13,610 nt of DNA, from positions 1 through 13,610 of the forward strand of contig JAJRAX010000108.1 in assembly GCA_028679775.1 (NCBI GenBank). Reading direction: 5' to 3'. Shown piece after piece: positions 1-6,970 of the stretch. Source of the DNA: Methanothrix sp. (GTDB lineage: Archaea; Halobacteriota; Methanosarcinia; Methanotrichales; Methanotrichaceae). Under the pieces are notes generated by a model. The model was not told the origin of the DNA and searched no databases. It saw only the letters and a program-made list of their open reading frames with translations. The translations under genes were made by a program, and so were the position numbers. Position 1 is the first letter of the stretch. Each line of letters begins with the position of its first letter.

Positions 1-268
1 AGCGCGCCTATTGAGCTATTTTTTGAGATGGTTAGAACCTAACCTCCCGGATTTAGTAGACGCATTAGCTGGCTGATCTCAATTATAAACCTCCCTTTTT
101 AAAAAATATGATTTCGGTATGGGTCAATTTTTGTCTCATGGAGAGAAATTCTACTTTTGTCCAATTTCGAGACTTTAGATGCAAAGCCCCCTAGCCCACT
201 CAGAACAGCGAGGAACCAAAAAATTGTTACAGGAACGTTGAAGGTCACCGACCACTCACCGTTCATTA
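1..268. other. non-coding left edge, no gene seen
   Basis: I find no open frame here with convincing codon bias or a ribosome-binding site. The stretch is AT-rich and has several short T and A runs. A T6 run at 17-22 could end a rightward transcript that lies outside the window. The A6 run at 218-223 reads as T6 on the minus strand about 46 bases past the stop of the leftward binding-protein gene, so it is a candidate transcription end for that gene. No operon partner such as an ABC permease follows the binding-protein gene inside the window. Confidence 0.5.
218..223 (-). terminator. candidate T-tract terminator of the binding-protein gene
   Basis: On the minus strand this is a run of six T residues about 46 bases downstream of the TGA stop at 269-271. 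Archaeal transcription commonly ends at short T runs without a hairpin. I see no strong stem-loop here, so the call rests only on position and composition. Confidence 0.25.
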
Positions 269-1612
269 TCAGGCCGTGGCATTTGCAGCTTCGGTCGGAT
301 AATAGCCGTCGGGAATGCCTTCAAGTATTCCATCGCCTTTGATGATCGGCGGGTAGATGAAGACCCCATGAGAATCCAGGTCGTAGTCCAGCCCCAGGAA
401 CCTCTGCAGGTACTCCTGATGCAATTCCTCCGGATCCAGTGTTATCTCATCGGGATGAAAGATCCTGGCAAGATATGCTGCACCGATCAGGCCTTTGGTG
501 GCATCATTTCTGAGATTTCCATTGATGATGTAAACATGATCGTTTTTCACCGCACTGAGGTTGGCATACTCCGGCCTGCTCTTGAAGCCCTGCAAGGCCT
601 GAGAAATGCCTGCAATATCATCTGAATCGTATCCAATGGGCGGAGTGAGAACAATGGTGATGAATATTATATAATCCGGATCACATTCTATAACCCATTC
701 CGGATCTACCTCAACTCTGTAGGACGATTTCAGATAAGCGGGAAGATCCTCAGCTATGCTTCTGCCGCCTGCAAGTGTGACCATCTGGCTCAGGGTGTCG
801 ATCTTGGCATAGGTGAACAGCGACTTATCACCCTCTTTGGGAAGGGACGCAATCAGCACGCTCGGCTTTTCTGCAGCGCTCATGTTCATAGTGACAGACC
901 TGATCTCATCGATCTTGCTGATATGCCAATCGATGTATTCCTCGGCCTCATCTCTCGCATTCATGATGTAGCCCAGCTTATGAACCGCATCTGTGAACGA
1001 TGATTCTTCGGGATTGATCAGGTCGGGATAATAGAGCCCAGCAAAAACAACGGCAACGCCTGGCATCTTCGCCTCTTTCTCAGCGGTGTTGTTTGAGAAG
1101 GTGAGAAGAAGGTCGGGATTGAGGCTTAAGGCCAGTTCATAATCCGGGTCCTTAACCGGAGAGAAGCCGGACACACTGGTCTTCTTGACTAGCTCTGGAA
1201 ATTCCTTCTCAGATTTGGACATGGCCAGGTCCACGCCAACCACTTTATCAGTTCTCTTAAGTATCATCATCATCTCGGAATTGTCCAGATGCTCAACGAT
1301 TGCTCTCTCTACAGGCAACCTGACAGTAACAGGCTTTGCATTGCCGTCCAGGATCGTAAGGCTCTCCTCTGAATCATTGATGATCTTTTCCACCTGGGCT
1401 ATGTCCTCTTCATCAACTTTGCCATCATAGTTGGCATCCGCCAGCATCGTCGGATCTATTGTTCCATTTATTATTCCATTTAGCTGATCTATGTCATACT
1501 GATCGATTGCGCCGTCCATGTTGGCGTTGCCGAAGATATGCAGGACATAACTTCCTGAACTCGCCGGCAGCACCAAGCCGCATAATACCAGCATTGCCAT
1601 TAAGTGTCTCAT
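269..1612 (-). CDS. secreted ABC-type substrate-binding protein (iron/corrinoid class) with N-terminal dockerin-like module
   Basis: This 447-residue protein should bind a metal chelate, such as an iron-siderophore or corrinoid, outside the cell membrane for an ABC importer. Residues 1-20 look like a signal peptide (hydrophobic core, then ASSG) with no usable lipobox. Residues 28-80 hold two EF-hand-like calcium loops of dockerin type: N29-x-N31-x-D33-G-x-I-D37-x-x-D40 and D59-x-N61-x-D63-G-x-V-D67-x-x-D70, each followed by a short helix. Residues about 85-410 look like the FecB/BtuF/TroA fold: an early region with V125VGVD, a 'NPDLLL' segment at 165-170, and a late 'HVYIINGNLRND' stretch at 359-370. 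The last 35 residues are a Pro/Gly-rich tail. The ATG at 1610-1612 is preceded by AGGAG about ten bases upstream. No permease or ATPase gene is adjacent in the window, so the ligand cannot be named. The class call is firm and the substrate is unknown. Confidence 0.85.
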   Translation of the reverse strand: MRHLMAMLVLCGLVLPASSGSYVLHIFGNANMDGAIDQYDIDQLNGIINGTIDPTMLADANYDGKVDEEDIAQVEKIINDSEESLTILDGNAKPVTVRLPVERAIVEHLDNSEMMMILKRTDKVVGVDLAMSKSEKEFPELVKKTSVSGFSPVKDPDYELALSLNPDLLLTFSNNTAEKEAKMPGVAVVFAGLYYPDLINPEESSFTDAVHKLGYIMNARDEAEEYIDWHISKIDEIRSVTMNMSAAEKPSVLIASLPKEGDKSLFTYAKIDTLSQMVTLAGGRSIAEDLPAYLKSSYRVEVDPEWVIECDPDYIIFITIVLTPPIGYDSDDIAGISQALQGFKSRPEYANLSAVKNDHVYIINGNLRNDATKGLIGAAYLARIFHPDEITLDPEELHQEYLQRFLGLDYDLDSHGVFIYPPIIKGDGILEGIPDGYYPTEAANATA

Positions 1613-1704
1613 CTTTTAGAGTCTCCTGCTGCCTGATGATCCCCGTTCTGCCCGAATGCAAACGAGCACATTCAGGATTGCAGCAGCTATTCTAAATATG
1701 TATT

Positions 1705-1713
1705 GCTATTTAA
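1705..1713 (-). promoter_or_regulatory. candidate TATA box for the binding-protein gene
   Basis: On the minus strand the AT-rich segment reads TTAAATAG. Transcription starting about 25 bases downstream would give a leader of roughly 70 bases before the ATG at 1612. That leader contains the AGGAG ribosome-binding site. An imperfect palindrome around TTCGAA lies at 1722-1735, just upstream, and could be an operator. This is a visual match only. Confidence 0.35.
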
Positions 1714-1777
1714 TCATAACTAATTTCGAAGAATTATTACTAAGTTGTTGCCAAGATGATCAATCCATTATTGATCC

Positions 1778-2581
1778 TCACAGCCGTCCGTACATTCGCA
1801 CGTGCTCCCAGGCCCTGTGAGCCTCAGGGAATCGCTCCTTTCTGGTATAGATGGCCTCGTCCTCCCGACGATACAGCTTTCGGTCCTCGCCAACAGGGCA
1901 GACCTTTATGCATATCCCACAGGGAGAGGTGCCATGGCTGTTCAGCTCTGCGCTGTTGGCGACGCAGCTATTTTTATCTGTGAGCCCCTTCGGGTAGTCC
2001 CTTTCGTCCAATGCTCCAGCCGGGCACATCCTCACGCAACGCATGCATCGGGTGCACAGGCTATCGACTAGCAAGGGATCAGCGGAAAGCTCCGCTTCTG
2101 TGAAGACCGAGCCGAAGCGCACCCTTGGACCGAACTGGCGCGTGAGCAGCATGTTGTTCGTACCGAAATTGCCGAGACCCGCCAAAAAGGCAGCATGTCT
2201 GTGAGAGAAGAAGGCCAGGGGTTTTTTTAGAAGGGCCTTGATTCCGACATATCCGTCCCTCGGAACGAATACTGACGGATGGCCACGCTCGTTTAGGAAA
2301 TTCGCTAGCCTGTAGGTGTGCTGGTCCAGAAGAACGTTGACTGTGTTGTACATCTCCCGATACCAAACGGATGGCGAGGTCTCAAGCACCGGCAGGCTGA
2401 TGGGCAGACCAATCACGATAACCGATTTGGCCTCAGGAAAGATAGACTGGGGATAAAACTCCTCAGGCATCCAGGGATGCATTGGCGGATCGCTCCAGCG
2501 CGTGACGCCTGCCACTCCAACCAGAGGGATCTCCATTCTGCTGCACCATTCGCCAATAGCCATCTTCAGATCCTCGTTCAT
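1778..2581 (-). CDS. QueG-like (epoxyqueuosine reductase-related) protein with two [4Fe-4S] clusters
   Basis: This 267-residue soluble protein resembles the catalytic and ferredoxin parts of the COG1600 family that includes the cobalamin-dependent epoxyqueuosine reductase QueG and relatives of reductive dehalogenases. Visible features are the 'GLGNFGTNNMLLTRQFGP' segment at 135-152, equivalent to the conserved Gly-rich segment of QueG. The first cluster motif is C176-x2-C179-x2-C182-x3-C186-P. The second set is C206 with C221-x2-C224-x3-C228-P. It is much shorter than bacterial QueG (about 380 residues) and lacks the C-terminal HEAT-type extension. Archaea generally make archaeosine rather than queuosine, so a queuosine role is unlikely and the real substrate is unknown. 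The ATG at 2579-2581 lacks a clear ribosome-binding site. An AT-rich TTTAATC about 27-32 bases upstream suggests a leaderless transcript. The gene diverges from the NuoE/HydB/FrhB-like unit. Confidence 0.75.
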   Translation of the reverse strand: MNEDLKMAIGEWCSRMEIPLVGVAGVTRWSDPPMHPWMPEEFYPQSIFPEAKSVIVIGLPISLPVLETSPSVWYREMYNTVNVLLDQHTYRLANFLNERGHPSVFVPRDGYVGIKALLKKPLAFFSHRHAAFLAGLGNFGTNNMLLTRQFGPRVRFGSVFTEAELSADPLLVDSLCTRCMRCVRMCPAGALDERDYPKGLTDKNSCVANSAELNSHGTSPCGICIKVCPVGEDRKLYRREDEAIYTRKERFPEAHRAWEHVRMYGRL

Positions 2582-2638
2582 AGATAAAATATTGGCTGCC
2601 TAAACGGATTAAAGTCTCTGCTCGAAACCCCTGAAGGA

Positions 2639-2651
2639 AAATGTTATATAG
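2639..2651 (+). promoter_or_regulatory. TATA box and BRE-like element for the NAD/F420 oxidoreductase unit
   Basis: The segment reads AAATGTTATATAG, a good archaeal TATA element at 2644-2651 (TTATATAG) with a purine-rich stretch (AAGGAAAA) just upstream that resembles the TFB recognition element. Transcription would start near 2670-2676, ahead of the small ORF at 2740 and the NuoE-like gene at 2979. A second AT-rich stretch (GATATATC) lies at about 2669-2676. The element sits in the divergent spacer shared with the QueG-like gene. Confidence 0.5.
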
Positions 2652-2739
2652 TTTTTCATTCTTGATAATGATATATCTGCGAACAACGAGATGGTTCATG
2701 CAAGAAAGACGCGGCCCTTGCCGAGGATGGTGGTAGACT

Positions 2740-2961
2740 ATGATGAGAGAGACTGAGGAAAACGAGATGAGAATTAAGGAATATGATTCGAGATACAACC
2801 GATTTGCTCCATCATGCGGCGCTGTGGATCGGAGGGAATGCACCATGATGAAACACATTATCCTGGCCGAGATTCGAAGATCCAATGCTCCGGCCTGGGT
2901 GGCGGACGAGCTGGACAAGAAGCTCAATTGCCACGACTGCAAGAGCCTCCTTTCACATTGA
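2740..2961 (+). CDS. small Cys-containing protein ahead of the NuoE-like gene, function unknown
   Basis: The open frame encodes 73 residues if translation starts at 2740, with four cysteines: C26, C34 and a C-terminal C64-x2-C67 pair. A shorter start at 2845 gives 38 residues (MMKHIILAEIRR onward) and has the better ribosome-binding site, GGAGGG at 2831-2836, nine bases ahead of the ATG. From 2845 on, the codons show the strong third-position G/C preference of the neighbouring genes, so this part is very likely coding. The 5' part is less clear. The stop lies 17 bases before the NuoE-like start, which suggests co-transcription and possibly translational coupling. I do not recognise the family. 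The CxxC pair could bind metal or join a disulfide. It could be a small accessory subunit or maturation factor of the complex encoded downstream, which is inference from position only. Confidence 0.5.
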   Translation: MMRETEENEMRIKEYDSRYNRFAPSCGAVDRRECTMMKHIILAEIRRSNAPAWVADELDKKLNCHDCKSLLSH

Positions 2962-2978
2962 TCCGGCGAGATCACTAT

Positions 2979-3446
2979 ATGATCGATTCTGATTATGAGT
3001 TGCTGGACAATATCATTAAAAGATATGATGGTATAGAAGGATCCCTGATCCAGCTCCTCTTAGATCTGAATAGCGAGCTGCACTGGCTCTCCAAAGATGT
3101 CATTTGGCATCTTTCCCAGAGGATTGGAATTCCGAGGAGCCAGATATTCAGGGTGGCCAGCTTCTACAAAGCCATTAGCCTCACTCCTGTAGGCCGCCAC
3201 AGGATATCTGTCTGCATGGGAACAGCCTGCCAGGTGCGAGGTGCAGAGAGATTGCTCGACACTACCGAATCGAGACTTGGCATAATACCAGGACAGACTA
3301 CCAAGGACCGCAATTTCACACTCAATCGGGTCAATTGCCTGGGATGCTGCGCCATTGGCCCTGTAATGGTTGTAGATGATGATTATCATGGCCGGATGAA
3401 CTCCAAGAGGACAGAGAAGATTCTAAACGCGCTTGGGGCTGAATAG
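2979..3446 (+). CDS. NuoE-like [2Fe-2S] subunit (24-kDa complex I / HydC / HndA family)
   Basis: This 155-residue protein matches the small thioredoxin-like [2Fe-2S] subunit that docks on the NADH-oxidising flavoprotein in complex I and in bifurcating hydrogenases. Residues 1-70 form the helical N-terminal part, including the family-typical 'IPRSQIFRVASFYKAISLTP' at 51-70. The ferredoxin-thioredoxin fold follows with ligands C79-x4-C84 ('CMGTAC') and C120-x3-C124 ('CLGCC') before AIGPVMVV. The reading frame stays open upstream to 2814. I chose the ATG at 2979 because homology begins there and the preceding residues are unlike the family. A weak ribosome-binding site (GGCGAGATCA) precedes it. 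Length is close to the usual 150-165 residues. The next gene starts 57 bases later, consistent with one transcript. It probably passes one-electron equivalents between the flavoprotein and a partner cluster. Confidence 0.9.
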   Translation: MIDSDYELLDNIIKRYDGIEGSLIQLLLDLNSELHWLSKDVIWHLSQRIGIPRSQIFRVASFYKAISLTPVGRHRISVCMGTACQVRGAERLLDTTESRLGIIPGQTTKDRNFTLNRVNCLGCCAIGPVMVVDDDYHGRMNSKRTEKILNALGAE

Positions 3447-3503
3447 TCGATGCCGCTTTATTGAGACAGCTCCGATGATTAAAAGAGGATAAATGGAGAC
3501 GAG

Positions 3504-5384
3504 ATGGAAAGACTGACATCAAGAGAAGTGGCAATCTGCACAGGCACGGGATGTCTCGGCCTCGGTGCAGCAAAGGTGGTCAGCGCTTTCAAAATTGAGA
3601 TAGAGAAAAGAGATCTGCAAAAAGATGTTCGCATCAAAGAGACCGGATGCCCGGGCTTTTGCGAGAAGGGCACTCTTGTGGTTGTGCATCCGCCGGGCGT
3701 CTATTACATGGGCGTGCAACCTGAGGACGTGCAGGAGATCGTGGAAGAGACTATTCTCAATGGCAATCTCGTAGGACGATTGCTTTACACGGATCCCGCT
3801 ACAGGCAAAAAAGCAATTCGAGAAGATGATATCCCATTTTATAGCCACCAGATGAGGCTTTTAATAAAAGATAATATAAAAATAAATCCTAAAAACATAG
3901 ACGACTACATTGCCCTCGGCGGATATGGCGCATTGTCTCGCGTCCTATCGCAGATGAGGCCCCAAGAGGTGATTGACGAGATAAAAAGCTCAGGCCTGAG
4001 AGGAAGGGGGGGAGGCGGATTTCCCACAGGGCAGAAATGGCAATCGACGAGAGACGCCCCTGGCGAAATCAAGCATGTGATCGTCAATTGCGACGAGGGA
4101 GATCCTGGAGCCTTCATGGATCGAGCCCTCATGGAGGGCAACCCGCATAGCGTTTTGGAGGGCCTGATAATTGGAGCCTATGCGGTAGGGGCACACAGCG
4201 GCTACATCTATGTGAGGATGGAGTATCCTCTGGCAGTGCAGAACGCGAGGATTGCCCTGAAGCAGGCCCGTGAGAAGGGCTTTCTCGGAAAGAACATCCT
4301 CAGCAGCGGGTTTGACTTCGATGCGTCAGTTCATAGAGGAGCAGGAGCCTTTGTCTCAGGAGAGTCAACCGCCCTCATGAACGCCCTGGAGGGAAAAGTG
4401 GGCGAGCCCAGGCCCAAGTACATCCATACCTCAGAGTGCGGAGTCTGGAACAGGCCGAGCGTTTTGAACAATGTTGAAACATGGGCTAATATCCCGCTGA
4501 TCATCAACCGGGGGAGCGCATGGTTCTCCTCCATCGGAACGAAAAGAAGTAAAGGAACCAAGATATTCTCATTGGTTGGAAAGGTCAACAACACCGGCCT
4601 GGTTGAAGTTGCCATGGGCATAAGCCTGGCCGACATAATCTACAAGATCGGTGGCGGAATTCCCGGAGGAAAGAAGCTCAAAGGCGTTCAGACCGGCGGG
4701 CCCTCCGGAGGAATAATTCCTGCAAAAGACCTGCAGACTCCGGTGGACTTTGACGAGCTGACGCTGCTCGGCTCCATGATGGGGTCAGGCAGCATCATCG
4801 TCATCGATGAGGATACCTGCGTCGTGGATCTGGCCCGCTACTTCGTCGATTTTCTCTGCGACGAGTCCTGTGGCAAATGCACTCCCTGCCGGGAGGGCCT
4901 GAAACGGTTGCGAGAGATCCTGGACGGCATCGTTTCCGGAAGCGGCAGCGAAGGAGACCTGCAGCTCATGAAGGAGATTGCAGGGGTGATGAAGAAGGCG
5001 TCTCTTTGTGCTTTGGGCCGCTCGGCAGCTAATCCGGTCTTGAGCAGCATGACCTACTTTTCCGAGGAGTATGCCGCCCATATAATCGAGAAAAGATGCC
5101 CAGCTCTCGCCTGCAAAGCGCTCATTTCATACTGCATTGAGCCCAAACTCTGCATAGGATGTGAGCTATGCAACAAGAACTGTCCTCAAAAAGCAATCCG
5201 GCAGGAGCACGACATTTCGGTGATCGATCAATCCCTCTGCACCCGATGCGGCATCTGTTTTGATATCTGTCCGCCCAAAGCCATGGCTGTAAAGAAGATC
5301 TCCCAAGGACAAAGCCGGCCAGCCGACCACAGTAGCCTCAACACCAACCTCAAAAGCAGCCTCAACAGGAGCAGGAAGGCATGA
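3504..5384 (+). CDS. NuoF/HydB-like NADH-binding flavoprotein with N-terminal [2Fe-2S] and C-terminal 2[4Fe-4S] domains
   Basis: This 626-residue subunit should carry FMN and bind NAD(P)(H). Domain order matches HydB/HndC of multimeric hydrogenases rather than plain NuoF. Residues 1-95 are a thioredoxin-like [2Fe-2S] domain (C12-x4-C17, C49-x3-C53). Residues about 130-440 are the FMN/NADH domain with the glycine-rich 'GLRGRGGGGFPTGQKW' at 164-179 and 'NCDEGDPGAF' at 195-204, then an SLBB-like segment. A [4Fe-4S] site follows with C456-x2-C459-x2-C462 and C502. H526, C532 and C537 resemble the His/Cys motif placed before the C-terminal ferredoxin in HydB proteins. The ferredoxin domain has C550, C553, C556, C560 and C579, C582, C585, C589. 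The last 25 residues are a low-complexity Ser/Asn/Lys tail. The ATG at 3504 has GGAG about six bases upstream. Its TGA overlaps the next ATG (ATGA at 5381-5384), so the two are translationally coupled. Confidence 0.92.
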   Translation: MERLTSREVAICTGTGCLGLGAAKVVSAFKIEIEKRDLQKDVRIKETGCPGFCEKGTLVVVHPPGVYYMGVQPEDVQEIVEETILNGNLVGRLLYTDPATGKKAIREDDIPFYSHQMRLLIKDNIKINPKNIDDYIALGGYGALSRVLSQMRPQEVIDEIKSSGLRGRGGGGFPTGQKWQSTRDAPGEIKHVIVNCDEGDPGAFMDRALMEGNPHSVLEGLIIGAYAVGAHSGYIYVRMEYPLAVQNARIALKQAREKGFLGKNILSSGFDFDASVHRGAGAFVSGESTALMNALEGKVGEPRPKYIHTSECGVWNRPSVLNNVETWANIPLIINRGSAWFSSIGTKRSKGTKIFSLVGKVNNTGLVEVAMGISLADIIYKIGGGIPGGKKLKGVQTGGPSGGIIPAKDLQTPVDFDELTLLGSMMGSGSIIVIDEDTCVVDLARYFVDFLCDESCGKCTPCREGLKRLREILDGIVSGSGSEGDLQLMKEIAGVMKKASLCALGRSAANPVLSSMTYFSEEYAAHIIEKRCPALACKALISYCIEPKLCIGCELCNKNCPQKAIRQEHDISVIDQSLCTRCGICFDICPPKAMAVKKISQGQSRPADHSSLNTNLKSSLNRSRKA

Positions 5385-6871
5385 CCAATCTGATGATCAA
5401 GATCGATGGCATTGAGATGGAGATCGACGAAAAAGGATGCCCGACCACAATTCAGGAGGCAGCAAAGCTTGCCGGCATCCATATCCCGACATTATGCCAT
5501 CATCCCTCTCTCGAGCCTTATGGATCTTGCCGGCTGTGCACTGTGAAAATCGAAAGAAACGGAAAAAAGAGGTTCGTCACCGCCTGCAACTATCCTCTGG
5601 AGGATGGGCTCGTTGTCGATACCTACTCGGCTGATGTCATAAGCATCAGGAAGATGATACTTGAGCTTCTCCTTGCCAGGTGCCCTGAGGAGAAGAGAAT
5701 TCAGGAGATGGCGAAAGAGTACGGGATCATCAGGCCGCGATTCTTGCCGGAAGACAAAGGCTGCATTCTCTGCGGATTATGCCACAGGGTCTGCGAGGAG
5801 CTGGTCGAGGTCTCTGCCATAAATGTCCAGAATCGCGGCACTGTCCGGGATGTGGACACGCCCTATGGAGAATTGTCAGAAGACTGCATCGGATGCGGAG
5901 CATGTGCCCTGGTATGCCCCACAAATTCTCTGCGAGATAGAAGAAACATCTACCCAATAACTCCTGCCGAGATCATAGAACTCGAAGAGGAATTTCTTGG
6001 AAGATCGGATGATAGCGATCTTGGCGTTTGCAGAGATATGTTTTCAGGCAAGAGCGAGATAGATGGGCAGGATGGAGGGATGGCGACATCAATTCTGCTT
6101 CGAGGAATCGAGAGCGGGATATTGGATGCTGCAATAGTAGTAAAGAGAGACGTGATCTACGGGGCAGATGCAGTCTTCGCAGACGACGCTGATCTGATTT
6201 TGCAGGCAAGGGGGACGAAGTACGCGCGGGTCTCGGTCATCGCACCGCTTCTGGACGCCCTGAAGAGAGGTAAAAGGAGAATTGCCGTTGTCGGCACGCC
6301 CTGCCAGATCCGGGTAGTGAGAAAGCTACAGAGCTATGGCTATTTTGCCCAGTATTATCCGGATATTGAGATCTATCTCATCGGCCTATTCTGTTTCGAG
6401 AGCTTTGATTATGTTGCACTCAATCGCCACATCCGAGAGCTTTTCGGCATAGATCTGGCCGGGGCCGATCGGGTTCAAATCGCCAAAGGAAAGTTCATAG
6501 TGACTGCCGAGGGGATAGAACACTCCTGTCACGTAAAAGAGCTGAGAAGCCTCGTGAGAGAGGGCTGCGGGTTTTGTGGAGATCTGACGAGCAGGCTCGC
6601 AGACATCTCCATAGGCTCGATAGGAAGCCCCGAAGGATTCTCGACTGTGATCGTGAGATCCGAAAGAGGGGAGATGCTGCTGGAAGGCGTCCAGTTTGAG
6701 AGAAGCGAGACAAAAATAGATGAGATAGCAAAGCTCGCAGGGATTAAAAAGAAAAATGCAGAACGGAACTTTGCCGAGATCCTGGCAGGGCTGCCAGAGA
6801 GCCACGAGGCAGCGGGGAGAGAAAGCACCCAGAATCAGGCAGTTTGCGGCAATCTGGGCATTTCGTCTTGA
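5381..6871 (+). CDS. fusion of NuoG/HydA-like iron-sulfur N-terminus with FrhB-type F420 oxidoreductase domain
   Basis: This 496-residue protein has two parts. Residues 1-185 resemble the N-terminus of NuoG or HydA: a plant-type [2Fe-2S] site (C39, C50, C53, C69), then a 2[4Fe-4S] ferredoxin (C128, C131, C134, C138 and C169, C172, C175, C179). The His-Cys3 cluster site that normally lies between them is missing; the region reads 'LLARCPEEKRIQEMAKEYGI' at 97-116. Residues about 225-465 match the FrhB/FdhB/FpoF family: 'GGMATSILLRGIESG' at 232-246, 'VVGTPCQIR' at 303-311 (C308), C338, 'CGFCGDLTSRLADISIGSIG' at 396-415. FrhB proteins carry FAD and a [4Fe-4S] cluster and usually reduce or oxidise coenzyme F420, though some members use ferredoxin or other partners. 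The start overlaps the preceding stop by ATGA. The link from NADH flavoprotein to an F420-type site is inferred from this architecture. Confidence 0.88.
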   Translation: MTNLMIKIDGIEMEIDEKGCPTTIQEAAKLAGIHIPTLCHHPSLEPYGSCRLCTVKIERNGKKRFVTACNYPLEDGLVVDTYSADVISIRKMILELLLARCPEEKRIQEMAKEYGIIRPRFLPEDKGCILCGLCHRVCEELVEVSAINVQNRGTVRDVDTPYGELSEDCIGCGACALVCPTNSLRDRRNIYPITPAEIIELEEEFLGRSDDSDLGVCRDMFSGKSEIDGQDGGMATSILLRGIESGILDAAIVVKRDVIYGADAVFADDADLILQARGTKYARVSVIAPLLDALKRGKRRIAVVGTPCQIRVVRKLQSYGYFAQYYPDIEIYLIGLFCFESFDYVALNRHIRELFGIDLAGADRVQIAKGKFIVTAEGIEHSCHVKELRSLVREGCGFCGDLTSRLADISIGSIGSPEGFSTVIVRSERGEMLLEGVQFERSETKIDEIAKLAGIKKKNAERNFAEILAGLPESHEAAGRESTQNQAVCGNLGISS

Positions 6872-6970
6872 GAGCAGAGGACCGCCCGATATTTGAGCCC
6901 TACAATTTTGACCATCATCGCCACTTTTTCGCTCGAAAGATCTATACCGGAACAGTCCCAAGGAGATCTC
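6871..6970 (+). other. short spacer with T5 run, possible end of the oxidoreductase unit
   Basis: The spacer contains a T5 run at about 6926-6930 that may end the upstream transcript. A weak AT-rich element (ATCTATAC) near 6940-6948 could serve the small gene at 6971. Neither is strong, so read-through from the oxidoreductase genes into the small gene remains possible. Confidence 0.25.

Noticed and set aside
157..342. 61-residue open frame at the left edge
   Set aside because: It has no ribosome-binding site or recognisable motif, and its 3' part overlaps the end of the binding-protein gene on the other strand.
2463..2975. 170-residue open frame on the minus strand spanning the spacer before the oxidoreductase genes
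   Set aside because: It overlaps the QueG-like gene in another frame and crosses the divergent promoter region. Its composition (Ser/Ile/Arg-rich, no motif) is that of a shadow frame.
2814..2978. Extended N-terminus (55 residues) for the NuoE-like protein
   Set aside because: The residues are unlike the family and overlap the better-supported small ORF in another frame. The ATG at 2979 gives a normal family length.
5290..5384. Frameshift or readthrough junction between the HydB-like and FrhB-fusion genes
   Set aside because: The ATGA overlap is an ordinary translational-coupling arrangement, and both proteins have complete domains on either side.
6386..6961. 191-residue open frame antisense to the FrhB-fusion gene
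   Set aside because: It lies opposite a well-supported coding region with clear FrhB motifs. Its product is Cys/Leu/Phe-rich with no recognisable domain.
6893..6970. 26-residue N-terminal extension of the small conserved protein
   Set aside because: AGGAGATC sits directly before the ATG at 6971, and the extension covers spacer sequence with a T-run and no coding bias.
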